Shown: one piece after another, positions 46,544-57,608 of the stretch
Position numbering within the stretch: position 1 is the stretch's first letter
Layout: each line of letters starts with the position of its first letter
DNA from: Hypoxylon rubiginosum
Lineage: Eukaryota; Ascomycota; Sordariomycetes; Xylariales; Hypoxylaceae
Length of the DNA: 64,000 nt
Direction of reading: 5' to 3'
NCBI GenBank assembly: GCA_902806565.1
Contig: CADCXA010000057.1
Location: 62,001-126,000, forward strand
The notes under the pieces: model-generated
Databases searched by the model: none
What the model was told of the DNA's origin: nothing
What the model saw: the letters and a program-made list of their open reading frames with translations, nothing else
Program-made: the position numbers and the translations under genes

Positions 46544-47454
46544 GACATGATGGAAACTAATCAGTAAAAGAGCAACGGGAGCTTTGATATTTTTTTTATT
46601 TCCTCTTTCCCCCTTCTGATCCTGTTATCCTTGCCTTGTCTAGCCTTAGGTACATACATACATATCTAAGTCTACAGTACTTGCACACTGATGCCGCGGG
46701 GCATATATTTTGAAGTACTAATACCTGCAGCACTTGACGCATGTACTGTCCATTTAGGTAAAGTGTAACTGTTAAAGGCACTGTTAAAGGCTTCAAGACT
46801 CGAATCATTTCGGCTTTGAAAGATGTGTACTTATACGCACCTACTCTTATAATTTAGAGATAACATGTACTTATTATTTCTAAGTAGATGATAACGAGAG
46901 GTTTACCTGGACATATTTGTGTAGGGTGTAGTTACTATATCTAACCTGCTTGTAAATTAGAGACTCAAGGTTACATTGGTGAGAAAGGTAATACATATAG
47001 GGAAGTATTCAAGTTCAACTTACAAACCCTTATCTTATAGACATCAAGTCAAAAGACGAAGACTTATAAGTACATGCTAGAATGCCTCTGTGGGATGGTT
47101 ACATAATCAGCGGGGATATCAGCCGATTCTAAAGTGTAGCAAGAAAACTTAGATTTTACAGCTTCAACATCAATTTACCACCTTGAGCCTACACCTCCTA
47201 GATAACTACTACATATATAATATATACTAGCTAGATGACACGCGCAATCTTGACAGATTCTTAGCCTAACTAGGGCCATTGTATATCCAACTTGTATGAG
47301 AAGAAACCTGAAGTCGATGTCCCTCTCAGAATGTGTATTGTAAATGGTATATAGTACATATAATAAATATAGTAATAGAAACAGATACTGAGATAGGTGA
47401 AGGTGCCGGAGTCTTTAGAACTAGCTGCGTGACCCGTCCTTCGGCCGGGAGATA

Positions 47455-47469
47455 GGGGGGGGGGGGGGG
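47455..47469. repeat. Poly-G run (15 G)
   Basis: An uninterrupted run of 15 guanines in gene-free DNA about 850 bases upstream of RPN2. The second such run in the window. Confidence 0.9.
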
Positions 47470-48323
47470 TCAGCCACACATGAGTCTGAGCTTTCAAGGC
47501 TCTGATTAACTAGCCACACATCAGCACACGTCCGATGAATTCTTCATAAAATCAATTAATCTTTTTCACTACCTCTTAAAAAGAGTAATAATTAATACCA
47601 TTAAATAAAGCTCGTTTTGCGTGACCTTTTAATACAATTTACACCTTTATAAACCTTATTGCAATAGAACTACAAAGGAAAACGTCAAAAAGTGCGGGGC
47701 GATTCTAAGTATCTAATTGGCCGGTGAAATTGTGGCAGTACTAATGAAATAAAGAGAAGTTGACAAGCACCAGTTGACGAGTAAGTACATGTAGGTACAT
47801 AGATGTAGGCAATTGATAGGTGTGGATATATTATTTAAAAAGGTCACCCCTCCTTTCGGGTTTGAGCCGCGACGATTCATCCAATCAGCCTTCGACCGAG
47901 CTAGGTCAAGGCAGGCCTACCATGTAAGCTGGGCAAGCAGGCAGAGCGTGCCTGACGTGGACGCAAAAGTGGCCCGTGCACACCGTTTACGACCGTCCGT
48001 TGCTTCCAGCTTCCAGCTTTGCATCTACCTATTGCTTAAACTGCTTAAACTCGAATAGCTTCATCAATTTCATCAATGCACTTTTAAACATCAACATTGC
48101 GTTGCATATCCCTCCATCCAACGCGGAATCCCGAGGTAGTCATTTAGTATCGTCTGTTGTTTGTTCCTCTACCTTTCTCCCATCCATCTATTCTTTTTTT
48201 TTCCCCTCACGGTACTCGCTATCTCTGCAACCTGTGGACAACCAACCGCCGGGTAAACATCTCATCGCCATCCTCTAACAACGCCCCAATAATCGCCAAT
48301 AGCTACGCCGGCTCGCCTTCAAG

Positions 48324-51300
48324 ATGCCTGGACTGGTTACTGCCACCGGTGTTCTGGCATTCCTAGCCGATGAGGAGCCCGAGCTGAAGGTGTTCGCCCT
48401 ACAGACCCTCAACGATGACATCGACACGGTTTGGTTTGAAGTTGCCGGTGCTTTAGGTCAGATGTGAGTAATACCTATTTGGCCGCAGCCGCTCTGAAGC
48501 CCACGCGATCGCGCACTAACCACTAATATTAATCCAGCGAGGCTCTCTACGAAGATGAATCCTTCCCGGAACGCAAGCTGGCCGCCTTGGTTCTCGCCAA
48601 GGTCTATTACCACCTGCAGGCCTACGACGAGAGCATGTTTTTCGCCCTCGCTGCCGGCGAGCTATTCAAGTTGGACAACCCCGGCGAGTTCGAGGAGACC
48701 ATCATCTCCAAATGCGTCGACCACTATATCGCCACCAAGAATGAGAACCATACCGTTGTTGGCAAGAAGGACAAGGATACCTCCCTGCCCTCTCTCGCAA
48801 CCGCGTTTTCGAGCGCCACCGCCGCCGGCAGCGCCTCTGCCCTGATCTCGCCTACGACTCCCTTCTCCCAGTCCACTCTACCGTCCAAGTCCCTCCTGTC
48901 TCGTGCTTCTACCGACAACACCATCCTGGAACCTTCCTTCGAACCGCAGAAGAAGCAGCACCGATCTTCGTCTATCGCACTTACTAATAACGAGCTCGAC
49001 ACCCGACGCGCCATCGACCGGGTCATAGAGCGGCTATTCGAGAGCTGTTTGAAGGAGAAGCGATATCAGCAGGTTGTAGGCATTGCCGTCGAGGCTAAGC
49101 GACTGGACGTTGTTAGCAAGGTCATACAACGCGCAGATGACGATTTCAAACAAAACAAGGGCAAGTCCACCCAGGAAGACGCCGTAGGCCTTGCAGAGGA
49201 GCTGCTGGACTACTGTCTAAGCATATGCATGGACGTTGTACAGGAACGAGCATTCCGGGATGACATCTTGCAGCTGATCCTCGACATCCTTACGAGCGGC
49301 CGAGCTAAGGAGCCCGACTACTTCTCTATCGCCAAGTGTATCGTCTATCTAAACAAAGACGAGCAGGCGCGCACTGTCGTCGAGCACCTCGTTAAGGCGG
49401 AGACCGTTGAAGCCACCGCAATAGCTTACCAATTTGCCTTCGACCTCTACGACAACGGCACTCAAGAATTTCTAGGCAGGGTCATCTCAGGCTTGCCCAA
49501 GGGCGACCCGCCTGCCGAGAAGAAAGATGACGAGCCCGCCGGCGAATCTGAGCCTCTGCTAAGCGGCGAGACCGACGTGACCGACGACTCCGGAGACGTT
49601 GACGAAAAGAAGACCGTAGTTTACAGAAACATCCGTTCTATTCTGGATGGCACCAAGACCATCAAGCTCAACCTCGAGTTCCTCTACCGCAACAACCATA
49701 CCGATCTCAGCATCCTCAACAAGGTCCGTGATAGCCTCGAGGGCCGTAACTCCATATTCCACACCGCCGTCACCTTCTGCAATGCCTTCATGAACCAGGG
49801 CACCACCAACGATAAGTTCTTCCGTGACAACCTGGAATGGCTCGGCAAAGCTGTCAACTGGTCCAAGTTTACCGCCACCGCGGCCCTGGGTGTGATTCAT
49901 CGCGGGAACCTTTCTCAATCCAGAAAGCTCTTGGAACCCTACCTCCCAAGGGGTGCTGGGGGCATTAGTGGTGGATCCCCCTACTCGCAGGGCGGCGCCC
50001 TTTACGCTTATGGTCTCATCCACGCCAACCACGGCGCGGGTGCCCTCGACTACCTCAAGACGCAGTTTGTTGCTGCCGAAGAAGAGGTCATCCAGCATGG
50101 TGGCGCTCTAGGTCTTGGTCTTGCGGGCATGGCGAGTGGCAATGAGGAGATTTTCGAAAACCTCAAGGCTGTGCTTTACGCCGACTCGGCTCTCAACGGC
50201 GAGGCTGTCGGCCTCGCAATGGGTCTAATTATGTTGGGCACCGGTAACGTCAAGGCTCTAGAAGACATGGTAGCTTACGCCCACGAAACGTCCCATGAGA
50301 AGAGCGTGCGAGGTCTAGCCCTGGGTATGTCCTTGATCATGTACGGGCAGCAAGAAGGCGCGGACGTCATGATTGAGGGCCTCCTGAACGATCCGGACCC
50401 GACCTTGCGATACGGCGGTATAATGACGGTCGCCATGGCCTACTGTGGCACCGGCAGCAACAAGGCGATCCGAAAATTGCTTCACGTCGCTGTCAGCGAC
50501 GTCAATGACGACGTGCGACGTATCGCGGTCATGAGCTTGGGTTTCATCTTGTTCCGCAAGCCCGGCAGCGTCCCTCGCATGGTCGAACTCCTCTCCGAAT
50601 CATACAACCCCCACGTCCGATACGGTTCTGCCATGGCTCTTGGTATCTCATGCGCCGGAACCGGGCTTGACGAGGCTATCGACTTGCTAGAACCCATGAT
50701 GAAGGATCCCACCGACTTCGTCCGGCAGGGAGCGCTGATCGCGCTGGCCATGATCATGATCCAACAGAACGAGGTGATGAACCCCAAGGTCGCGTCCATC
50801 CGCAAGACCCTGAAGAAGGTAGTAGGCGACCGCCACGAAGATGCTATGACCAAATTCGGCGCGGCCCTCGCCTTAGGCATCATCGACGCCGGCGGGCGTA
50901 ACTGCACGATCGGTCTGCAGACTCAGACAGGTAACCTCAACATGGCCGGCATCGTCGGGATGGCCGTGTTCACCCAGTACTGGTACTGGTTCCCCTTTAC
51001 CCATTTCCTGTCTTTGGCCTTTAGCCCGACTTCGATTATCGCTCTGGATCACGACCTAGATATCATCGACGTCAAATTCCACTGCGCCACCAAACCGAGC
51101 CTCTTTGATTACCCCCCTGAGCAGGAGGTCAAGGCGGAAGAAGGCCCGACCATGATCGCGACGGCCATTCTTTCAACCACCGCCCAAGCCAAGCGCCGCG
51201 CCCAGAAGAAAGAGAAGGCACAGCGAGGAGAGAGCATGGACATCGATGCTACTACCACCCCTACTACTTCTAAGCCGGGTGCTGGAGGTGATAAGATGGA

Positions 51301-51919
51301 CATCGATAAGACTAAGTCGGAAGAGGACAGCAAGGATAAGAAAGAGGGCGAGACTCCTGCTCCCGGCGAAAAGGAATCATCGACGCCTCCCACCGACATC
51401 AAGAAGAAGGCGGAGAAGGAGAAGCCCGGCTACGAAATCGAAAACATGAGCCGAGTCTTGCCCGCACAACTCAAGTATATCAGCCTCACCAAAGGTCGTT
51501 ACTGGCCGGTGAAGCTGGTAAGGCCCGGTCCTCTGGTAAGAAAACCCTGCGTTCCTTTTCTTCTATCGTGATACTAACTATTTTTGCAGCCTACTGGCGG
51601 TCCTATCTTGCTCCATGATATGCAACCCGAGAAAGAGAAGGCGCTCATCGAAGAGAAGCTCAAGAAGGTAGCAACAGAGAAGGCCCCCGTCGCTGGTGCC
51701 GGCAACGCGCAGAACCGCAACCCTAGAACGGTTGAGGAGGCGCTGCTGACCCAGCTTAGGGGAGCTCAGCTTGGTACGCCGAGTCGAGGCGACGAGACGT
51801 CTGGTGCCGCCGCCGCTGCCGGTGTGCTCACCGCTATTGATGAGGACGGCGAAGGTGACGAAGAGGCGCAGCCGCCGCACGATTTTGATTACTTTACCGA
51901 GGGAGAGGATGATGAATAG
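48324..51919 (+). CDS. RPN2: 26S proteasome regulatory subunit RPN2 (PSMD1-type)
   Basis: Exons 48324-48463, 48538-51535 and 51590-51919 give 1155 residues. Introns: 74 bp (GTGAGT, CACTAAT, CCAG) and 54 bp (GTAAGA to TGCAG). It is a scaffold of the proteasome base and lid, in nucleus and cytosol, that docks the ubiquitin receptor Rpn13. The N-terminal helical rod begins MPGLVTATGVLAFLADEEPEL. The middle holds PC (proteasome/cyclosome) repeats, e.g. RGLALGMSLIMYGQQEGADV, RRIAVMSLGFILFRKP, RYGSAMALGISCAGTGLDEA and RQGALIALAMIMIQQNEVMNP. A charged disordered insert near the C-terminus (KKEGETPAPGEKESSTPP) is followed by NMSRVLPAQLKYI and an acidic tail ending FTEGEDDE. Another insert at about residues 120-165 is Ser-rich. 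Essential single-copy gene in fungi. Confidence 0.94.
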
Positions 51920-54186
51920 GGCCGCCTTGGGTCCTGGCACGACTAGTCTTCGTTACCGTTCGTGACCCAGGCTTCGAGCCTGCGTGTAACTTGTACTTTA
52001 TCTGTGATATAGAAGTACCTTCGCGTACCATTAATAATTCAAGCGAAAGGCCTCTACACCTACATTAGGTGTAGCATCGAGTTAACAAACGGCTTTCCCC
52101 AAGTCTAAGCGTTGTGACGATGTTCGCTACCCGATATCCAATCAGAATTTGCCAGTTCCGTTGCAGCTATTTAGGATTTGCAGTCGCAAGGTTATTCGCC
52201 AGACTAACCACATCTTGAGCTTCGATTGCTGATTACGCTAGAAGTATAGAAATTGCAGAACGCCTTACCGCTTGTCTTAACTTAAGAATTCTAGCTCAGA
52301 GCCGATGCCGAAGGCCTAGGTTAGAGAAGGTTGCATATCGACAAACACGGCAGCTTCAGCACGTAGAAGATGAGCAATGTATGACTTGGCCTCGAACCGC
52401 ATACAATAGCCATCTTGCTCGACCTATAACTACCTACTTTCTAACTAGGCGTTAGAAACGATATAAGGATCCATTTCATCTTACAAAGAGGGTCATTAGA
52501 CTTGGTATTATGAGATACCCTCTCCCTAAATTGGCACTTATAAGCATACCACCATGTTTGTCGTTAAATTCATTTTACGTAGGTAGTCTACGGCCGATAG
52601 ATCCAATTGTCTCAACCTCGTCAGCGATGTGAAGTTCGGAATCTATACACCTCAGCATTATCATCTCTTCAAAAATTGGCCAGCATGTACCGACGGGAAT
52701 AATACATATCCGTTTACCTATCCCTGGTCATAGGTAGGAGGGACTCTGGCGACAGCTGGTCGAAGGTCTATTGCCTTCCGGAGAAGTCAGAGGATACAAG
52801 ATTATCTAGGGTCAAGAATGACCAGGTCTCTTTATTTTCCCAATAATCAGACCACAGTCACTGTCTATTCACAGACAAACAGATCGCAGACTGTTGCCTT
52901 CGCTCTCATCCGGCCGATCCCGAGGTCAGGGCAACGAGACACGCCCCTTAATAACATAGGTAGGTAAAGGTATAAGACGTAAGATAGCCGGATACGATGA
53001 CGGCAAAACAAACACTGAGCTCATAAGCCTCTCGCGATATCGAAAGCATCTTATTTCCTCCAGCAGTTTGGTCTACAATAAGCCGGCTGCCGGCGAAGGT
53101 GAAAGGATTCCGAGGTCCCGAATGCCGTCAAATTAATCAGGCGTCGGGAGTCGGGAGGGAAGTGAGACGGAAGCTGGAGACGAAAAGGTCAAGGACGACG
53201 GAATAGTGACAACCAGCCAATCATTTTACAAGAATACAGCCCTGTGCCTATTAGATCAGCCCTGGACCTGTCTGCATATCCGCTAATGCGCCCCACTCTT
53301 ATATTGGAAACGTGCCGCGGGGCAAAGTGTTTACAATTACAGGGCTTGCAGGGGGATGTTAGCGGGTTAGCGGTGAACAGATCCCCCAAATTAAACTTGC
53401 AGCTGAACAAGCCGGGGGCTTATTTTTCTATCCCACTCTCCAAACAGCCTGACAGCCAAATCGCATCTTTGAACGGTCTTGCAGTTTATCTCTTCCCCTT
53501 CTAGCCCTCAATTGCTCCCCTCCATTGGGGCGCGTGATAGCATCGGCCAAGGGTAGATACCATGGGTCAAAACAGAAGACGAGGTAGGCAAGAAGGGTAG
53601 GTTGAAAGAGAAGCGGAGCTTTTTTTTCCCTTTTTTTTTTTTTCCTTCCTTCCTACGTCGTAGGACCGGACTTCGATCGGCAGATCTTTCTTATCGGCTT
53701 CAGTGTCAGTGGCTAAGGCGTCGCTTGTCTTGAAGCACTTTGCAGTCCCCATGCATTTGCTGGCTATTGAATACATGTCCTCTTGCTTCGTCGTCCCTTC
53801 CCGTGCGTAGCGGTCAGCGTCACGTCCATGACACGGGTCGACGGCAACCGGCAACCGAGATTGATACCCTTTGGGTATCTCCCTTCCCTTGACTCATTTT
53901 TCCCATCTTCTATTTGTTGAAGGGCGCGCTCCGACTTTTTAAGACCTATCCTCTGCCTCTCAACCCCTAGTTGCTACTAAATTGTACAGTGCCAGTATCC
54001 AGAGAGAGTCACCCCCGAAAACGAAGGGCTTTAGCCATTGTTGGTATTCCCCTTCACATTGCTGTTCCTTCTCTTGGGCCTTGTTTGTTGAGGCGCGCCA
54101 CCGAGTCGCCCAACCACAACCCGCGAGTCGAGATCTCTCCTTAATACGGGCTGGTGGCTGTGAGACACTCTAACGCTCGTCTTCAA
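51920..54186. other. 2.3 kb intergenic region before sulfite oxidase
   Basis: 3' region of RPN2, then promoter of the sulfite oxidase gene. An ATAGGTAGGTAAAGG motif lies near 52958-52972 and a T/C tract at 53620-53654 is typical of fungal promoters. A 95-residue minus-strand frame near 53567-53854 has no support. Confidence 0.5.
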
Positions 54187-54223
54187 AGCAGAGTGTTATG
54201 GACACTCTGCTGAGACGTCTCAG
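54187..54223 (+). promoter_or_regulatory. Hairpin and overlapping palindrome in the sulfite oxidase leader
   Basis: AGCAGAGTGT (54187-54196) and ACACTCTGCT (54202-54211) are perfect inverted repeats around a 5-nt loop TATGG. CTGAGACGTCTCAG (54210-54223) is a perfect 14-bp palindrome overlapping the right arm by two bases. They lie 47-83 bases before the start codon. They could be an RNA hairpin or a dimeric protein-binding site; which is unknown. Confidence 0.55.
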
Positions 54224-54239
54224 TCCCGTTGGGTTTTGA
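54198..54239 (+). CDS. Upstream ORF (13 codons) in the sulfite oxidase leader
   Basis: ATG at 54198, TGA at 54237-54239, coding MDTLLRRLSPVGF. The start codon begins inside the loop of the perfect hairpin, and the stop is 30 bases before the main ATG. If the transcript starts upstream, ribosomes would meet this ORF first and it could lower or condition translation of sulfite oxidase. No transcript evidence. Confidence 0.35.
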   Translation: MDTLLRRLSPVGF

Positions 54240-54269
54240 ATTCGAACCCGGAAGACTCGAACCACTACC

Positions 54270-56111
54270 ATGTCAATGCCTATCGCACGGCGGCTGGGCC
54301 AGGAGTTGCTGAATGCAGCGAGACGGCCAAACCCAACTCGTCGATTCGTCCAAAATTTCGAGATCCGGCAGTCGAACAATTCGCACGCCCAACGAGTTGG
54401 TTTTCAAACTTTTTTCCGAGCCACATCCTCTAGACCTGCACCGAAGGCATCCCCCGATCCTCGTCGGCTACGCCATCTGCCTTTTCTTGCAGCAGGTGGG
54501 AGTCTAATAACCATACTACTTGCCGTCCTTCAACCCGTCGCCCACGAGTCCGTCGAAGTACCTCGAGACCCCGGCCCCCCGCTGCCGGGCCCGACATCTA
54601 ACGATAAAGACGACGATGGCCTGGCGCGCTACCGCCTGGTGGAAGTGAGAGAGCACGGCCCCAAGTCCGACAGGCCCTGGGTGATATACGAAGACAAGGT
54701 GTACGACATCACAGACTGGATCCCTGCTCATCCCGGAGGGGAGGTTATCCTTCGCGCCGCCGGGGGTAGCATCGAGCCGTATTGGGACATATTTTCCATC
54801 CACAAATCGGCCTACGTCCGAGAGATACTGGAGCAGTACGTAGTCGGAAGAGTCCATCCCGACGATCTCGAAGATGGGCGGCCGCTGCAGAGTCGTATTG
54901 AAGACCCCTTCGTGGAGGATCCAGCTAGAGATTCGAGGTTGATGAAGCTCACGCAGAAACCGTGCAATGCAGAGACGCCTGGAGACGAATTAGCCGAATC
55001 GTTCTTAACTCCCAACGACGTCTTCTACGTCCGCAACCATATGTGGGTCCCAGTCGTGGAAGAAACCGAGGCGGACGACCACAGCATCACCATCGAGCTG
55101 CCCGATGGCGATAGCAAAGTTTATAGCATCAAGGATCTCAAGGCTCGTTTCGAACAGCACGTCGTGACGGCCGTCCTACAGTGTTCTGGTAACCGGCGGA
55201 ACGACATGACCCGCTATGCGAAGAAGACGAACGGTCTGCAGTGGACAGTCGGCGCGATCAGCTGCGCAAAGTGGGAAGGCGTGCGGTTGCGAGATGTCCT
55301 CGCGGATGCCGGATTCGACCTCGAGCAGCCGGGAGAAGACGCAAGACACGTACAATTTTCCGGGCTTGAAGCGTATGGTGCCAGCATACCGATTGCGTCT
55401 ATACTCGATCCCATGGGAGACGTGCTACTCGCCTTCAAGATGAACGACGCTCCCCTTCCTCGCGATCACGGCTTTCCGGTCAGGGTGATCGTTCCAGGCC
55501 ACGTAGCAGCGAGATGTGTAAAATGGGTGAACAAGATCGTGGTTAGCGACGAGGAGAGCGACACGACTTGGCAGCGTCGAGATTACAAGTGCTTCGGACC
55601 AAACGAAGTCAAACAGGACTGGGACAAGTACAAGGCTATCCAGGCCATGCCCGTCACGAGCGCGATCACGCGTACGAGCCTGAAACCCGTCGGCGCGCAG
55701 TTGGGCGATGAGGTCGTCGAGCCGACTGGCGGCCCGGTCGTGCAACTCGAAGGGTACGCCTATTCGGGCGGTGGACGAGAGATCCAGCGCGTCGACATCA
55801 GCCTCGACGGCGGGGAGACATGGGATCAAGCGCAGCTGCTGGACGACACGCAGTTAGAAAGAGGAAGCAAAGCCTGGTGCTGGAAGAGGTGGAAGTACGA
55901 AGCTAGGCTGCCTAAAGTCGTAAATGGCTCGGATAGCAAGTCGAAGACTATTCTCATCGTCAAAGCCACGGACGACGCGTACAATACCCAACCCGAGACC
56001 CACAAGAGCATCTACAATCTGAGAGGTAACCTAGCTACTGCTTGGCACCGCGTGGACTTGGACTGCAGCACCGCTCCGAAAGGCGTGGAAATTGGCAAGA
56101 ATAAAGAATGA
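54270..56111 (+). CDS. Sulfite oxidase (mitochondrial, molybdenum)
   Basis: Single-exon gene for 613 residues. The enzyme oxidises sulfite to sulfate in the mitochondrial intermembrane space, the last step of sulfur amino-acid breakdown and of sulfite detoxification. The N-terminus is a basic presequence (MSMPIARRLGQELLNAARRP) followed by a hydrophobic stretch (FLAAGGSLITILLAVLQP, 72-89), a bipartite IMS signal. The cytochrome b5 domain spans about 115-195, with heme ligands His154 (HPGG) and His178 (SIHKSAY). The molybdopterin domain has its Mo-ligating Cys305 in LQCSGNRR and DHGFPVRVIVPGH. The dimerisation domain (about 470-613) shows VQLEGYAYSGGGREIQRVDIS and the late WCWKRWKYEA. All key residues are present. 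The ATG sits in a good CTACCATG context; the alternative at 54276 changes little. Confidence 0.93.
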   Translation: MSMPIARRLGQELLNAARRPNPTRRFVQNFEIRQSNNSHAQRVGFQTFFRATSSRPAPKASPDPRRLRHLPFLAAGGSLITILLAVLQPVAHESVEVPRDPGPPLPGPTSNDKDDDGLARYRLVEVREHGPKSDRPWVIYEDKVYDITDWIPAHPGGEVILRAAGGSIEPYWDIFSIHKSAYVREILEQYVVGRVHPDDLEDGRPLQSRIEDPFVEDPARDSRLMKLTQKPCNAETPGDELAESFLTPNDVFYVRNHMWVPVVEETEADDHSITIELPDGDSKVYSIKDLKARFEQHVVTAVLQCSGNRRNDMTRYAKKTNGLQWTVGAISCAKWEGVRLRDVLADAGFDLEQPGEDARHVQFSGLEAYGASIPIASILDPMGDVLLAFKMNDAPLPRDHGFPVRVIVPGHVAARCVKWVNKIVVSDEESDTTWQRRDYKCFGPNEVKQDWDKYKAIQAMPVTSAITRTSLKPVGAQLGDEVVEPTGGPVVQLEGYAYSGGGREIQRVDISLDGGETWDQAQLLDDTQLERGSKAWCWKRWKYEARLPKVVNGSDSKSKTILIVKATDDAYNTQPETHKSIYNLRGNLATAWHRVDLDCSTAPKGVEIGKNKE

Positions 56112-56843
56112 ACTAGACTAACCCATATGGTTAGGTAGGAAGACGGGAGTTAATACGGTAAGGATTATCATCCATCCGGATGCCGATGAGGCATGTGTTG
56201 ACGTTTAGGCATCGTGGACCAATGCGGTGTTCGACTCGGAAGATGAGGTGTCAACTTCGAGTAACCCCCCGTTCGTTGTACAAATTCTAAGGGATATTTG
56301 GTATATATAGTGTCGACGTAGACCGATTAATATTTAACGAATAATTATATACATGTACCGAGAAAAAGGCATATAGTGTCTCAAGTTGGTGTCAATAAAG
56401 GTGTCTTAACACATAGATAGGTACGCATATAAATGCCGCGGTTTGTATGTCGTCTTACCATCTCAGCACATAATTTGACAATATTATACATGTATAACTA
56501 GGTACTAATAGTATTAATTAACTGTTAGACGCGCCTAGGCATTGAGCTTTACGAGTGAGAAAGTACTCGCGTATAATAGTCTGGCTCGTCCCAAGCATTC
56601 CATCATGGTGGTCATCAAGCACGTCAAGTCGTTCCATCGGAATCACGCAATTGCAGCAAAGGGGTATATTACACATAATTATTTCTCTCATGCCAACCCC
56701 ACCATCCACAAAACACCAAAGTGTCGGATCTCCGATGAAATAGAATCGTACAGATGATGGGCACAGATGATGACGGTGATAAGCTGAAGTGTGTTGTCAA
56801 ACTAGAAAGAAAGGTCGAGTAAGGTAGAGGCGCGATGGGACAT
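56112..56843. other. Convergent intergenic region
   Basis: 3' regions of the sulfite oxidase gene and the MARVEL protein gene. AT-rich around 56280-56520. No gene. Confidence 0.55.
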
Positions 56844-57608
56844 TTATGCACCGGGGTAACTCTGCGTCTTGGAGGGAGTGCTGACGTTGTGGCCGCGGCT
56901 GCGTAAGGAGTCGAGAGCGTCGATGACGGTAAGGAAGCAAAATAGAGCCCTGTTTAATGATCATCAGCCAGTGATTTTCTTTTTTTTTTCTTTTTTTTTC
57001 TTTTTTTTTTCAGTTGGTCTCCTGTATCCCAACTCTTATTCACTTTCTTCTTATTTTCTCGCATATCCTCTCCTCTCTGTCTACCACGAACCCTAGGTCT
57101 AGATCCAGACTTACCAGAGGAAAAATCCAAAGGCGACGGCAGTCTCAGCCGAGCCACAGTACGTGTCGCCGTTGCACTCGTAAGGCCCGCCGACGAAGAC
57201 GGCGAGGGCGATGGCGCCCGCGAACCAGAACACGGTCGTCACGGCGTTGAGGGCGAGCGCGGCGGTCCGGTGGAACAGGCTCGTCATGTACAGCGGTACG
57301 ACGCCGACGTACAGGAGGATCAGGAGCGACCATACCGAGTTGAAGATCATGAAGTTGACCCGCGAAGGCGAGTTGTCGTCGTAGTCGTAGCCGTACCACC
57401 AATTGTGGTTGTTATACCGACTCGCCACTACATAAGGAGAAGCAGTGCTTGTCAGCCATCTTTGGTTTACAACATAGGTACTTTCCAATTCATCCAGGTT
57501 TGGTAATCTTTATGGTTGGGCTCACGTACTGTACGCTGTCAGGCCGAGTTCGATAATGGCGAAGACGGCGGCCACGATGTGAACGAGAGGGACGAAGGCG
57601 AACGCCAT
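56844..57608 (-). CDS. MARVEL-domain membrane protein, three exons
   Basis: Exons 57608-57530, 57427-57115 and 56949-56844 give 165 residues. Intron 1 is 102 bp (GTACGT to ATGTAG); intron 2 is 165 bp and contains an A-rich run. Four hydrophobic helices are clear: VPLVHIVAAVFAIIELGLTA, NFMIFNSVWSLLILLYVGVV, ALNAVTTVFWFAGAIALAVF and VAFGFFLWALFCFLTVIDAL, the last spanning the exon 2/3 join. This is the MARVEL plan seen in fungal membrane-organising proteins such as the Nce102-related group. The loop after helix 1 is aromatic and acidic (HNWWYGYDYDDNSPSR); ECNGDTYC between helices 3 and 4 may form a disulfide outside the cell. The C-terminus is a short polar cytosolic tail. Exact role unknown. 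Confidence 0.82.
56976..57013. repeat. Poly-pyrimidine tract inside a MARVEL-gene intron
   Basis: Four T runs separated by single C residues on the plus strand (an A-rich tract in the sense of the gene), within intron 2. Low-complexity sequence. Confidence 0.85.

Larger units (their letters stand above)
45656..48323. other. 2.7 kb divergent promoter region with simple repeats
   Basis: Promoters of CET1 (minus) and RPN2 (plus). Contents: CA/GT-rich stretch at about 45808-45960, 5-bp and 9-bp tandem repeats near 46.2 and 46.5 kb, a 15-G run at 47455 and a pyrimidine-rich leader at about 48160-48215 before RPN2. No gene is supported. Confidence 0.55.

Noticed and set aside
53567..53854. 95-codon minus-strand frame upstream of sulfite oxidase
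   Set aside because: Includes translated T/A homopolymer (Lys run), no ATG context or domain; overlaps promoter-like pyrimidine DNA.
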